NCBI RefSeq assembly: GCF_014192105.1
Contig: NZ_JACHXK010000005.1
Location: 374,804-438,803 of the forward strand
Reading direction: 5' to 3'
Source: Paenibacillus phyllosphaerae
Lineage (GTDB): Bacteria; Bacillota; Bacilli; Paenibacillales; Paenibacillaceae
DNA length: 64,000 nucleotides
Shown: in pieces, positions 1 through 8,436 of the stretch
Numbering within the stretch: the first letter of the stretch is position 1
Layout of the letters: the number at the start of each line of letters is the position of its first letter
Made by a program: the position numbers and the translations under genes
The notes under the pieces: generated by a model
Databases searched by the model: none
What the model was told of the DNA's origin: nothing
The model's input: the letters and a program-made list of their open reading frames with translations, nothing else

Positions 1-359
1 GCAACGAACACGAACAGCTGAGGAATGCTGTCTGAAGCCGTGGAATCTGAACGTAATCTATCAGAAAATGAAAGAAAACCCCGCTTTTTTCATAAAAAAG
101 AGGGAGAGGCGACAGGTATTGCGTGTGAAAAACCCGGATTCGGCGTTATTTCAACGAATCGCCTCTCCCTCACCGGCAGACAGCATGGGCTGCCGGCTCA
201 CCAAGGAAGACCTTGTGAAGCTGGCGGCCGATAATATCCTTAACGAGTAATGACGCAGATATGGAAACTTAATCTCCCCGTAATGTCCTTCTCAGGTTCA
301 ATTAAGATTCGGCGCCTATAATAAGTCTCAACAACCCCCCTTTAATATAGAACGACTTG
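1..359. other. Left-edge stretch without a confident gene
   Basis: Two plus-strand frames are open from the window edge. One stops at 33-35 after ten acidic-leaning codons, which could be the tail of an upstream gene. The other stops at 248-250; its last 17 codons (ending LTKEDLVKLAADNILNE) use GC-rich third positions like the real genes here, but the part before them reads poorly. A perfect 13-bp inverted repeat (100-112 with 159-171) lies inside that frame, which argues against coding there. I cannot name a product. It may hold the 3' end of a gene, a decayed gene remnant, or only untranslated sequence. Confidence 0.3.
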
Positions 360-387
360 AGCCCGCAGCGATGCGGGCTATTTTTTT
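360..387 (+). terminator. Rho-independent terminator
   Basis: An 8-bp GC-rich stem (AGCCCGCA / TGCGGGCT, loop GCGA) is followed directly by A and seven T on the plus strand. It ends a plus-strand transcript entering from the left, so at least one plus-strand gene or gene tail lies in or beyond the first 360 bases. Confidence 0.8.
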
Positions 388-473
388 GCCCGTTATCGAC
401 TGCTGTACGCATTCCTGCGATTCGCACGAATATGACATAGTAAGACCTACTATCCGCGAAGAGGAGGCTGCCG

Positions 474-929
474 ATGAAATGGGCGCTTGGCATCATCCTG
501 TTATGCGTAATCGTTCTGGCCGGCTGTACGGACAACTCGCCTCATAACGGCGTCATCATTAAGAAGGAGATCTACCCCGAGTTGATGGATCCCGATAACG
601 AATACGTCTATGAATTCCGAGGGCACAGCAGCAATTGGGAAGCTGTCTTCTTCATCTATAAAACGAAAACCGCTGAGCGAGCCGCGACGAAAACCGTACT
701 CGTGTACACCGGCAAAGATTCGCTGCCAACAGGCGAATTATCCGCTCCATATATCGCGCAGGACATCACTGGAGGCGGCAGCCTCACCATCGATAAGGCC
801 CCTGAGCAAGGGATATACGTATTCGGCCCATCCGCATTCCCTGCATCACCGGATCAAGAATCCCCCATCCAGCTGCTTGTGCATTGGTCAACGCACGCCG
901 AAGTCATTGAGCTGAAGCCCGCAACCTAA
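474..929 (+). CDS. Small lipoprotein of unknown function
   Basis: Encodes 151 residues. The N-terminus is a short lipoprotein signal peptide with the lipobox VLAGC (Cys18), so the mature protein should be lipid-anchored on the outer face of the membrane. The remainder is about 130 residues of mixed polar and beta-prone sequence without a motif I recognise. The start is fixed by a GAGGAGG ribosome site about seven bases upstream. It stands alone between the upstream terminator and the convergent thioredoxin-fold gene. The reading as an exported lipoprotein is firm; the function is unknown. Confidence 0.8.
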   Translation: MKWALGIILLCVIVLAGCTDNSPHNGVIIKKEIYPELMDPDNEYVYEFRGHSSNWEAVFFIYKTKTAERAATKTVLVYTGKDSLPTGELSAPYIAQDITGGGSLTIDKAPEQGIYVFGPSAFPASPDQESPIQLLVHWSTHAEVIELKPAT

Positions 930-981
930 TAAAACGGTCTGCCATTATCATGTCTTCCCATCTCCCTGCCTTCCCCTATGC

Positions 982-1008
982 AAAAAGGAGACCCCGTAGG
1001 GTCTCCTT
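982..1008 (-). terminator. Terminator of the DsbA-family gene
   Basis: Ten-base arms AAGGAGACCC / GGGTCTCCTT (985-994, 999-1008). Five A on the plus strand give the U-tract in minus-strand RNA, just past the stop of the downstream-reading gene. Confidence 0.8.
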
Positions 1009-1060
1009 CACGATCTAGGCCGCATTGCCAGATTTCCTGCAATGCCCGCCCCCTATATGC

Positions 1061-1765
1061 TTAGTCGCCAATGCCGCAAGAACCGTCCGTGCAGGCCGCA
1101 TCGTTGGCCGAGTCCACGACCTTGAGCGGCTGCTGATCTTCCCACGCCTGGCCCAGCGCATTCAGGAACACGCCGCCCGGCTGTGCGCCGGATACCGCAT
1201 ACTTGCGGTTGATGACATAGAACGGCACGCCGCGTATGCCCAGCCGGCTGCCTTCCTCTTCTTCGGAACGCACTTGCGCCGTGAACTGGTCGCTCGCCAG
1301 CATCGCCAGCGCAGCTTCACGATCCAGACCCGCTTCCGCGGCCAAGTTAGCCAGCGTCTCGTGATCGCTCACATTGACCGAGTCCGTGAAATACGCGCGG
1401 AACAACAGTTCCGTTACCGCCGTACGTTTCCCGTATTGGTCGGCAAAATGGCTCAGACGATGCGCATCGAACGTATTCGTCAGCTTCATGTCGTCGATGT
1501 TGAACGTTACGCCCTCGGCTGCCGCCTGCTGCGTGACGTTCTGATTCATGTTGATGGCTTCCTGACGGCTCATGCCGTATTTCTTGGAGAGCATGTCGTG
1601 CGCGTCATAAGGCACTTGCTTCGGCGCGTTCGGATCGAGCTCGAAGCTGCGATACACGACCTCTACATTCTCGTTATGCGCGAATTCCTGCAGTGCCGTC
1701 TCGAACCGGCGTTTACCAATATAACAGAACGGACAAGCAACGTCCGACCATACTTCTACTTGCAT
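1061..1765 (-). CDS. DsbA family oxidoreductase (FrnE-like)
   Basis: A 234-residue thioredoxin-fold protein. The redox motif CPFC sits at residues 11-14 in the context SDVACPFCYIGKRRF, typical of the FrnE/2-hydroxychromene-2-carboxylate isomerase branch of the DsbA family. There is no signal peptide, so it acts in the cytoplasm, presumably in disulfide exchange or isomerisation; the substrate is unknown. A GTG at 1774 also opens the frame, but the AGAGGTGA ribosome site is correctly spaced for the ATG at 1765. It has its own terminator and is probably monocistronic. Confidence 0.88.
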   Translation of the reverse strand: MQVEVWSDVACPFCYIGKRRFETALQEFAHNENVEVVYRSFELDPNAPKQVPYDAHDMLSKKYGMSRQEAINMNQNVTQQAAAEGVTFNIDDMKLTNTFDAHRLSHFADQYGKRTAVTELLFRAYFTDSVNVSDHETLANLAAEAGLDREAALAMLASDQFTAQVRSEEEEGSRLGIRGVPFYVINRKYAVSGAQPGGVFLNALGQAWEDQQPLKVVDSANDAACTDGSCGIGD

Positions 1766-1922
1766 TGGGGTCACCTCTATTCATCGTTACATTCATTATA
1801 TTTCACTTTAAAATATTAAGCAATATACGAAAGGTAACAAACTTGGCGCGATCGGCTCATTCGTCGATTTTCCCCTAATCAACTCTATAAGTATGATAGT
1901 GTCGCTGCCGCTCGTGACTCTG

Positions 1923-2924
1923 CTACGGCTTATAGCGTACCACGGTCTTCCGCTCCGTATCCCACTGCCAAGGCGTGTCCTTACCGATCAGATGATAGCC
2001 GCCGAACCATCGGTCCACATCGGCGATCTCCATATAATCCAGCTCGCCCCGCAGCACCTGTTCCCCGGTCTCGGTAAGCGACAAGCGGCTCTGCCCGAAC
2101 GGCACCGGTGAATCCTTGAAACCCGGGAAATCCGCTTCGCCTTCTAACCGGAGCAGCGGCGCCTCGCCAAGCGTCAGCGTCCGGAGGCAGTGCCAATATT
2201 GCAAATCCCCCATGCCCAGCTGATGGAGCACGCCGCCTACTTGATCGAACAGCTTGAACGGCTCCTGCAAGCCGCCAGCCACGTATTCCAGGGTCAATTG
2301 CTCCACGCTCCCGAGTCCATTGCGTGCCGACGGCAATCGGGACAGATGCGCCATGAACGCCTCCTTGGCAAAAGGCAGCGCGGACAGATCGGACTCCAGC
2401 AGCTCTGCCAGTGGCGCTAGGTCCGATCCCGTGTAGGCTTCCCACAGTCTGCTGCCAAGAGCAAGCTCGGCGGATCCCAATGGATGCCAAGTGCCGGCGA
2501 GCGTTCCCATCTGCTGCACGGATAGCTGCCCGAGGCCGCGGAATAGCTCGATGCCCGGATAAGAACCGATACATAGCAAGCTTAGCTTCGTCTTGCCCAT
2601 ATTCTGATGCTCGAACCAATGCAGCAGATAGGCCAGCATCGTCTGATCGAACAGATCATGCTCGAACCAAAGCACGACTTCGTCATAGTGGCGAAACTCG
2701 GCTAACTGCCGTTCCTGCGCTTCGCTCAGTCTCGTGAACTCTTCCTGCGGAATGCCCATCGCCTGATCGAGATAAGTCGCCCGTATGCGGCGATGGTCCG
2801 CCTCCTCCGGCTGCAGGAATACCGGTCCTTCCGGATAGACCTCGCGCCAGACGAGAATATCCCCCTGCACCACGCCTTGCTTCAACTTCTCCGCCACCGC
2901 ATCTCCGTTCACAATATGCAGCAT
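1923..2924 (-). CDS. DUF1835 domain-containing protein
   Basis: About 333 residues. The N-terminus MLHIVNGD and the following block with a WREVYPEGP segment are characteristic of DUF1835; the C-terminal half resembles the accompanying DUF3658-type region. It is cytosolic with no membrane segment. I know no biochemical function for the family. The frame opens at a TTG (2930), but a run of GGGGGGA leaves only one base before that TTG and seven before the ATG at 2924, so the ATG is preferred. It is transcribed toward the DsbA-family gene with a 157-bp gap, probably separately. Confidence 0.8.
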   Translation of the reverse strand: MLHIVNGDAVAEKLKQGVVQGDILVWREVYPEGPVFLQPEEADHRRIRATYLDQAMGIPQEEFTRLSEAQERQLAEFRHYDEVVLWFEHDLFDQTMLAYLLHWFEHQNMGKTKLSLLCIGSYPGIELFRGLGQLSVQQMGTLAGTWHPLGSAELALGSRLWEAYTGSDLAPLAELLESDLSALPFAKEAFMAHLSRLPSARNGLGSVEQLTLEYVAGGLQEPFKLFDQVGGVLHQLGMGDLQYWHCLRTLTLGEAPLLRLEGEADFPGFKDSPVPFGQSRLSLTETGEQVLRGELDYMEIADVDRWFGGYHLIGKDTPWQWDTERKTVVRYKP

Positions 2925-3057
2925 ACGCAATCCCCCCTTCAGCCCATCCTTGTACGACTGTCAATAAATCCGATACGGGAAGCATCCCTTTGAGCTTGCG
3001 CCGGGCGTCGAAGAGCCGCTTCTTCGGCGTCGGAACCGGCGTCCCCCGACCGTGTAC

Positions 3058-3087
3058 AAAAGCCCAGCACGAGAGCCGTGCTGGGCT
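3058..3087 (-). terminator. Terminator of the MBL-fold/hydrolase operon
   Basis: Ten-base perfect arms AGCCCAGCAC / GTGCTGGGCT (3061-3070, 3078-3087) with the U-tract on the minus strand, 11 bases past the stop of the metallo-hydrolase gene. Confidence 0.85.
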
Positions 3088-3098
3088 TCAACTAACAA

Positions 3099-4211
3099 TT
3101 ATCCTAGCGCTTCCCGCCACCAAGCCATGGTCGGATAATCTTCCCCGCCGATAACGAAGGATTCGCCGATGCGAGGCGTCGCGATCTCTACGCCTCGTTC
3201 TACCGCCTCGGCGCTTGCCCGTTCCACAGGATCGCGCCAATCGTGGACGGACAACGTGAAGGCGCCCCAATGAATCGGCAACAGCACTTTGCCCCGGACA
3301 TCCTGATGCGCTTGCACCGTCTCCTCCGGCATCATATGGATGAAAGCCCAGCGCGGATCGTACTGTCCGCACTCCATGAGCGTCAGATCGAACGGACCAT
3401 ACCGCTCGCCGATTTCCTCAAAATGCGGTCCATAGCCGCTGTCGCCACTGAAGAATATCCGCACGTCGCCGCTCGCGATCACCCAGGAGCACCACAGTGT
3501 CGCATTGCGGTCGGTCAGCGCCCGCCCCGAGAAGTGACGCGCCGGCGTACACGCAAGCGTAAGTCCCTCCCACGCACGCTCGTCCCACCAATCGCATACA
3601 TCGATCGCAGCGGGGTCAACGCCCCAGCGCTCCAGATGCTTGGCCACCCCAAGCGGGACGAAGAAGCGCCGGACCTTGTTCTTGAGCCGTTTGATCGTGC
3701 CGAAATCCAAATGATCGTAATGATCGTGCGAGAGGATAACGGCGTCGATCGGCGGCAGATCCTCGATCCGGACCGGCAGCTCGCTGCTGAATCGCTTCCC
3801 GCCGATCGCCGGGAATGGCGACGGGGCTCTGCCTAACATCGGATCAAGCAAGATGTGCTTGCCATCCAGCTCGAGCAGCAAGGCTGAATGGCCCAGCCAA
3901 GTGATGCGCGGTTTCCGCTGCCCTTCGGCCTGAGGCTGCCACTTCACGATATCGATCGGGCGAGCCGGCTTCTTGTTACCGCTGCCGCTCATCATCTCCC
4001 CCATTACTTTGACGCTGTCCATAGCCGTCATGGACATGCTCGTCGGGAGGGTGTTCACGAATTTGTTCTGATCATAGTTCTTCGACCTGATCAGGGCGTC
4101 CCGTTCGTCGCTGTTCCTTCGGCCGCCAAAGGACGGGTACAGGACGAGCACCAAATAGACGGCAAAGGTCAGCACGAACACGGCTGCAATAATGCTCCAT
4201 ATCGCGGTCAT
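3099..4211 (-). CDS. MBL-fold metallo-hydrolase, NAPE-PLD-like, membrane-anchored
   Basis: 370 residues. A single N-terminal membrane segment (about 5-27) precedes a metallo-beta-lactamase domain with the metal site HDHYDH at 162-167 and further ligands His226, Asp257 and His314. The order and the WLGHSALLLEL block place it with the N-acyl-phosphatidylethanolamine phospholipase D-like/UlaG-type branch. A lipid or lipid-like ester at the membrane is a reasonable substrate guess, but only a guess. It follows the alpha/beta hydrolase gene by 18 bases and shares its transcript; the ribosome site overlaps the stop region of that gene. Confidence 0.85.
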   Translation of the reverse strand: MTAIWSIIAAVFVLTFAVYLVLVLYPSFGGRRNSDERDALIRSKNYDQNKFVNTLPTSMSMTAMDSVKVMGEMMSGSGNKKPARPIDIVKWQPQAEGQRKPRITWLGHSALLLELDGKHILLDPMLGRAPSPFPAIGGKRFSSELPVRIEDLPPIDAVILSHDHYDHLDFGTIKRLKNKVRRFFVPLGVAKHLERWGVDPAAIDVCDWWDERAWEGLTLACTPARHFSGRALTDRNATLWCSWVIASGDVRIFFSGDSGYGPHFEEIGERYGPFDLTLMECGQYDPRWAFIHMMPEETVQAHQDVRGKVLLPIHWGAFTLSVHDWRDPVERASAEAVERGVEIATPRIGESFVIGGEDYPTMAWWREALG

Positions 4212-4229
4212 GGTATCGAATGGCCCCCT

Positions 4230-5165
4230 CTAGATGACATATTTGCCGATGAATCCGGATATTTGACGCGCATAGCCTTCTTGATCGGCCAACCTGGCGT
4301 TACCGTGCGCGGCGCCGGCTACCACGTACAGTTGTTTGTCCGTCGGGCAGCTCTCATACAGCCGATAGACCATCTCGGTCGGCACGAAAGCATCGGCATC
4401 GCCATGGATGAATAACATCGGCGTGCGCGTCTTCTTCACCTGCGCAAGCGCGGAAGCTTCGCCGAAGTAATAGCCGGCGCGCAGCTTCGTCACGAGGCTC
4501 GTCAGCGACAGGATCGGGAACGCCGGCAGCCGGTACATCCGCCGCAGCTGATGCGACAGCTCCTCCTTCACCGAGGTATACCCGCAGTCTTCCACGATCG
4601 CCTTCACATTGGCCGGCAGCCGCTCGCCGCTCGTCATCATGACCGTCGCGCCGCCCATCGAGATGCCGTGCAGCACGATCTGCACGTCGTCGCCGCAGAC
4701 CTCGATTACCTGCTTAATCCAGCGCACAAAATCCTTGCGCTCGTGCCAGCCAAAGCCGATATAACGTCCTTCGCTCGCGCCATGGCCGCGGGCGTCCGGC
4801 AGCAGAATATTATAGCCGAGTTCCTCCGCATACAGTTTCGCCCATCCGCCCATAAGCGTCGCATTGCCCGAGTAGCCGTGCGCGATGATTGCCGTCTTGT
4901 TCGTCGCTCGTGCCGCCGGCAAATAAAATCCCCGCAGCCGCAGCCCGTCATCGGAGACGATCTCCCACTTCTGGAAGGACTGGCTTCTCCACCAGCGGCC
5001 GTTCGCGTCCGAAGCGGCGGCCTCCTCCGAGGACGTCTCGAGCTCCGGGTCTTCCTTCAAAAAATCCTTCGATGCGCGGGCAATCGCCTTCTGGTAAAAA
5101 TACAAGCTTCCGGCTATAAGCACGAATATCACCAGAAGCGCAGCCCAGCCAACTATGGTAAGCAT
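4230..5165 (-). CDS. Membrane-anchored alpha/beta hydrolase
   Basis: 311 residues with an N-terminal membrane helix (about 3-24) and an alpha/beta hydrolase fold. The nucleophile elbow is GISMGG (Ser169), the acid is in HGDADAFVP (Asp258), and the histidine is in AAHGNA (His287); HGYSG (96-100) is the oxyanion-hole region. It is similar in layout to the B. subtilis YqkD-type proteins. It is the first gene of a two-gene operon with the MBL-fold hydrolase, which suggests both act on the same membrane-associated compound (inference). The AAGGAG ribosome site is nine bases before the ATG. Confidence 0.87.
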   Translation of the reverse strand: MLTIVGWAALLVIFVLIAGSLYFYQKAIARASKDFLKEDPELETSSEEAAASDANGRWWRSQSFQKWEIVSDDGLRLRGFYLPAARATNKTAIIAHGYSGNATLMGGWAKLYAEELGYNILLPDARGHGASEGRYIGFGWHERKDFVRWIKQVIEVCGDDVQIVLHGISMGGATVMMTSGERLPANVKAIVEDCGYTSVKEELSHQLRRMYRLPAFPILSLTSLVTKLRAGYYFGEASALAQVKKTRTPMLFIHGDADAFVPTEMVYRLYESCPTDKQLYVVAGAAHGNARLADQEGYARQISGFIGKYVI

Positions 5166-5290
5166 GCCGCCTGGCTCCTTCTATTCCTTCTTAACATTCC
5201 TTCTTCTAACGACTATACACTACTGTTCTTTAGATGAAAATATTGCCATAATGAGACATCCTGCAACAAACGCCTACTTTGCCCGAACGA

Positions 5291-5398
5291 TCACACAAGG
5301 TGAAACGGCTTGCGCCGTCCATTGGCGGCGTATTAAGTTTCATTCCGGAGAAATAGAAGATGATTTATAGAGGTGAAACATATAAATTCTTATATTTC
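5291..5398 (+). repeat. Structured ~110-nt dispersed repeat, copy A
   Basis: Closely matches the segment 39743-39852 from its first to its last base. Both begin TCACACAAGGTGAAACGGC and end TATAAATTCTTATATTTC. The inside folds as an outer stem GTGAAAC / GTTTCAT (5300-5306, 5337-5343) around an inner GC-rich hairpin, followed by a conserved GAGAAATAGAAG block and a second small hairpin (TATAA-ATTC-TTATA). This copy lies between the 3' end of map and the start of the alpha/beta hydrolase gene and does not lead into a plus-strand gene. Confidence 0.75.
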
Positions 5399-5399
5399 G

Positions 5400-5441
5400 A
5401 AAAAACCGCCTCCCGCTGCTTCGCGCAGCGTCGGAGACGGT
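5400..5441 (-). terminator. Terminator of map
   Basis: Stem built from CGCTGC / GCAGCG flanked by a longer imperfect pairing of 5405-5413 with 5432-5441; six A on the plus strand supply the U-tract for minus-strand RNA. It lies 14 bases past the map stop. Confidence 0.8.
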
Positions 5442-5454
5442 CTCGATTCCGTAA

Positions 5455-6201
5455 TTATTGAGCGGTCAGAATGAGCGGGCCTTCCGGCAGAATCGCGATC
5501 GTATGCTCGTATTGCGCCGACAAGCCGCCGTCCTTGGTCCGGGCGGTCCAGCCGTCCGAATCCAGCTTGCTCTGCCACGTGCCGGTATTCAGCATCGGCT
5601 CGATCGTGATGACCATGCCTTCTTTCAGGCGCGGGCCTTTGCCGGCCGGCCCGTAATGCGGAACCTGCGGCTCTTCGTGCATGTCTTGGCCGATCGCATG
5701 GCCGACGAATTCCTTCACGACGCCATAGCCGAAGCTCTCCGCATACGCCTGCACCGCGTGGGAAATATCGCCGATCCGGTTGCCGATCACGGCTTGCTCG
5801 ATGCCTTTGTACATCGATTCCTTCGTCACGTCCAGCAACTTCTGCGCCTCGGCGGACACGTTACCGACCGCATAGGACCAGGCCGAATCGGCGAGCCACC
5901 CATTCAGATTGACGACCATATCGATCGTTACGATGTCGCCGTCCTGCAGCGGGCGTTCATTCGGGAAGCCGTGGCAGATGACGTCGTTGATCGACGCGCA
6001 CGTCGCGAACGGGTAGCCGTTGTATCCTTTTTGTTCGGGCGTAGCTCCATGCGACCGCATGAATTTCTCGGCGAATTGGTCGATGGCAAGCGGCGTAATG
6101 CCGGGGCGAATCATCTGGGCGATCTCTCTATGGCATGCAGCCAGAATCTGACCGGCCTTATGCATCATTTCGATCTGCTCGCGGGTTTTAATTATTATCA
6201 T
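5455..6201 (-). CDS. map: Type I methionine aminopeptidase
   Basis: 248 residues, normal for the bacterial type I enzyme that removes the initiator methionine from nascent proteins in the cytoplasm. All ligands are visible: Asp94, Asp105, His168, Glu201 and Glu232, plus the substrate histidine His77 in VICHGFP. It is not in the usual ribosomal-protein context, so it is probably a second copy (the mapB/YflG type of Bacillus). It follows the TetR gene by 19 bases and is probably co-transcribed with it, an uncommon arrangement. Confidence 0.95.
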   Translation of the reverse strand: MIIIKTREQIEMMHKAGQILAACHREIAQMIRPGITPLAIDQFAEKFMRSHGATPEQKGYNGYPFATCASINDVICHGFPNERPLQDGDIVTIDMVVNLNGWLADSAWSYAVGNVSAEAQKLLDVTKESMYKGIEQAVIGNRIGDISHAVQAYAESFGYGVVKEFVGHAIGQDMHEEPQVPHYGPAGKGPRLKEGMVITIEPMLNTGTWQSKLDSDGWTARTKDGGLSAQYEHTIAILPEGPLILTAQ

Positions 6202-6220
6202 AGAAGGTCACCATAATCCT

Positions 6221-6865
6221 TTACCTGTTATTGTCGATCTTGTCTTCATGACGAATGCCCTTCATCAGCACATGAACAACGTCCTCTACCCATGGAAGGG
6301 GATCATCCTCCGGCTTCATCGCAAGCCGAATGCGGGCGTGCGCGGATCCGATGAGCGTGCTCATGAAGGTGTGAAAAAGCGTATCCGGCGAGATCTTCGT
6401 CAGCTCGCCGCGCCGGGCGCCGGCTTGTATCGTACGGAGTACCGGGACGAGCAGCCTCTCCCGGAATTCCCGCTGAAGTCTCTCCGGCTGGGAAATCGGA
6501 AGCGGCTCCGCATACTGAAAGGCATATAAAAAAAGAATAAAATGAACCGGCTCCCGCACCCAGCTGGCAAGGCTTGCTCTAGCATATGCAGCCAGCCGCC
6601 CGATCGGCGATAAATCTTCGCGCATCGTGCGGGCCAGGAGCGCTTCGCCTTCCTCAAGCGCCTCCTGCAGCAGATGCTCCAGCAGTTCAATCTTATTGTT
6701 ATAGTAATGATACACGGTCCCGCGGCCCAGGCCAGCCTTCTCGGCGATGTCGCCCATCTCCATCCTCAGGCCCTTCTCGAGCAGCACCTCGGCGGCCGTA
6801 TGCCGGATCTGCTGCAGCCGCTGCTGCCGAATGATCTCATTCTGCTCTTTCGTGCGGGGACACAT
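6221..6865 (-). CDS. TetR/AcrR family transcriptional regulator
   Basis: 214 residues. The N-terminal helix-turn-helix (about 25-60) contains GLGRGTVYHYYNNKIELLEHL, shortened here to its hallmark GRGTVYHYY; the C-terminal half is the ligand-binding domain with an aromatic-rich segment. It is transcribed divergently from the MFS transporter at 7086, the classic layout for a regulator of an efflux pump, and runs into map downstream. The ligand is unknown. The AGAAGGTGAG ribosome site fits the ATG. Confidence 0.88.
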   Translation of the reverse strand: MCPRTKEQNEIIRQQRLQQIRHTAAEVLLEKGLRMEMGDIAEKAGLGRGTVYHYYNNKIELLEHLLQEALEEGEALLARTMREDLSPIGRLAAYARASLASWVREPVHFILFLYAFQYAEPLPISQPERLQREFRERLLVPVLRTIQAGARRGELTKISPDTLFHTFMSTLIGSAHARIRLAMKPEDDPLPWVEDVVHVLMKGIRHEDKIDNNR

Positions 6866-6888
6866 CCGCTCACCTTCTTTTTATTTTT

Positions 6889-6909
6889 GACCTTCTGACA
6901 TGTCGGTCT
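6889..6909. promoter_or_regulatory. Candidate TetR operator
   Basis: An imperfect palindrome centred on GACATGTC with flanking GACC and GGTC halves lies 24 bases before the TetR start codon, in the divergent region facing the MFS gene. The position suits autoregulation and control of the transporter. The match is imperfect and this is inference only. Confidence 0.35.
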
Positions 6910-7085
6910 AAAAGTTAGCTTCAGTATACCCGCTTCGAACCGTCTTTACAATGCCTCCCGCGCAAAATGTGTCTGCGCGTTCCGCCAGAGGTCAAAATCG
7001 AACAACGATTCGGCAAGATTGTTGCAGCGCCGCACGCTCTGATCGGCTAGAATCAAGATAGATTACCTGCACAAAGGAGCTCATC

Positions 7086-8288
7086 ATGAAAAAATTAGTA
7101 TGGATCGGATGCTTATCCTATCTGCTGATCGGACTTGCGCATGTCGTGCTCGGCTCCGTGCTGCCGGTCGTTCTCGACCATTATGAAAAGGATTACAGCC
7201 AAGGCGGCATGCTGATCTTCACCCAGTTCGCCGGTTTCCTGGTCGGGGTTCTCGTCTCGCCCCTGCTTAATCGGCGTTTCGGCAAGAAAGGCGGTCTCTT
7301 GATCGCAATCGGGCTGCTGCTTGCCGCAGAGGTTATGTATACGTTACTGCCGCCATGGGGCTGGATGTATGTCATCGCCATCGCCGCCGGATTCGGCTTC
7401 GGCATGATCGAAGCGGTCATCGGCACGATCATCATCTCGGCGATCACGGATCAAACGGCTGTCGCCATGAGCCGGTTGGAAGTCTTCTTCGGCGTCGGCG
7501 CCCTGCTCATGCCGCTTGTGGCGAGCGGTCTGATCGCCGCCGGGTACTGGCAGCTCTCATTCCTTGTCGTTGCCGTCTTCGCCCTCATCACGTTCATTCT
7601 GTGGACCAAAGGTTCGTTTGGGGAGCTGGATCGTGTGCTGAACGAGCGAGGTCCTGCACCGGGAACGCCAACCAAGGAAGGGAGCAGCCGCGCGCTGGTC
7701 CAAGGCAAGGACCGGATCATACTCGGCATGTTCCTGCTGTTCTTCTTCCTCTATGTCGGGACCGAGATGAGCCTTGCCAACTTCATGCCGTCCATCCTAA
7801 TCGAGAAGCTCTCCATGAGCGAGTCGGGCGCGGCATTAAGCGTCACCTGTTTCTGGGTAGCGATGTCAGTGGGCCGGCTGTTCGCCGGGTATGTCGCTGA
7901 ACGCTTCCATTACCGTGTCTACGTGCTATTCAGCTGTATCGCGACTACCGTACTGCTCATGCTGCTGCCGCTGGCGGATTCCATCTGGGCGAGCTTCACG
8001 ATTATCGCGCTGCTGGGCCTCGCCATGTCAGGCCTCTTCTCGATCGCGCTCGTCTTCGTCAGCAAGCTGCTGCCGGGCACCGAGGAATCGACGCCGAGCA
8101 TGATGATTGCGGCTGGCGGCGTCGGCGGAGCGGTGCTGCCGCTCTTGACCGGGGCGGTGCTCGATCGAATGACGGTAGGCCAGGCTTCCTGGCTGTTCGC
8201 GATCTTCTTCGCCGGCCTCGTCTTCATCAGCTTGTTCGCCTACAACTGGCAGCGCAAGCCGAAGGCAGCCCGGGTCGTGCACCGATAA
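7086..8288 (+). CDS. MFS transporter
   Basis: 400 residues with about twelve hydrophobic segments, a central hydrophilic loop near 185-210, and a basic loop between TM2 and TM3 (NRRFGKK). It resembles the sugar/drug MFS proteins of the FucP/YfkF type. The ribosome site AAAGGAG precedes the ATG. It is divergent from a TetR gene, so inducible efflux is the simplest reading; the substrate cannot be told. It ends at a hairpin shared with the convergent oxidoreductase gene. Confidence 0.87.
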   Translation: MKKLVWIGCLSYLLIGLAHVVLGSVLPVVLDHYEKDYSQGGMLIFTQFAGFLVGVLVSPLLNRRFGKKGGLLIAIGLLLAAEVMYTLLPPWGWMYVIAIAAGFGFGMIEAVIGTIIISAITDQTAVAMSRLEVFFGVGALLMPLVASGLIAAGYWQLSFLVVAVFALITFILWTKGSFGELDRVLNERGPAPGTPTKEGSSRALVQGKDRIILGMFLLFFFLYVGTEMSLANFMPSILIEKLSMSESGAALSVTCFWVAMSVGRLFAGYVAERFHYRVYVLFSCIATTVLLMLLPLADSIWASFTIIALLGLAMSGLFSIALVFVSKLLPGTEESTPSMMIAAGGVGGAVLPLLTGAVLDRMTVGQASWLFAIFFAGLVFISLFAYNWQRKPKAARVVHR

Positions 8289-8296
8289 AACGCAAA

Positions 8297-8340
8297 AAGA
8301 CCGCTCCACCTCGCCGATTGCCGGCTGGTCGAGCGGTCTT
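8297..8340. terminator. Bidirectional terminator
   Basis: Ten-base perfect arms AAGACCGCTC / GAGCGGTCTT with a 24-base loop, between convergent genes. T-runs are short on the plus strand and stronger on the minus strand. Confidence 0.65.
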
Positions 8341-8349
8341 CTTCAATTT

Positions 8350-8430
8350 ATGCTGCGTTCCAACTCCTGGAACGCAAACCAATCTACCACCGATCAATGC
8401 TGCGTTCCAACCCCTTGAACGCAAACCAAT
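8350..8430 (-). repeat. Two 34-nt hairpin repeat units (47-nt period), GCGTTC stem type
   Basis: Units at 8350-8383 and 8397-8430 are 34 bases each, spaced exactly 47 apart. Read on the minus strand each is ATTGGTTTGC, then a hairpin (GCGTTCC / GGAACGC in the intact form), then GCAGCAT. The same frame with a different stem occurs at 52922-53048. They lie immediately past the stop of the oxidoreductase gene. Confidence 0.8.
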
Positions 8431-8436
8431 GATCGT

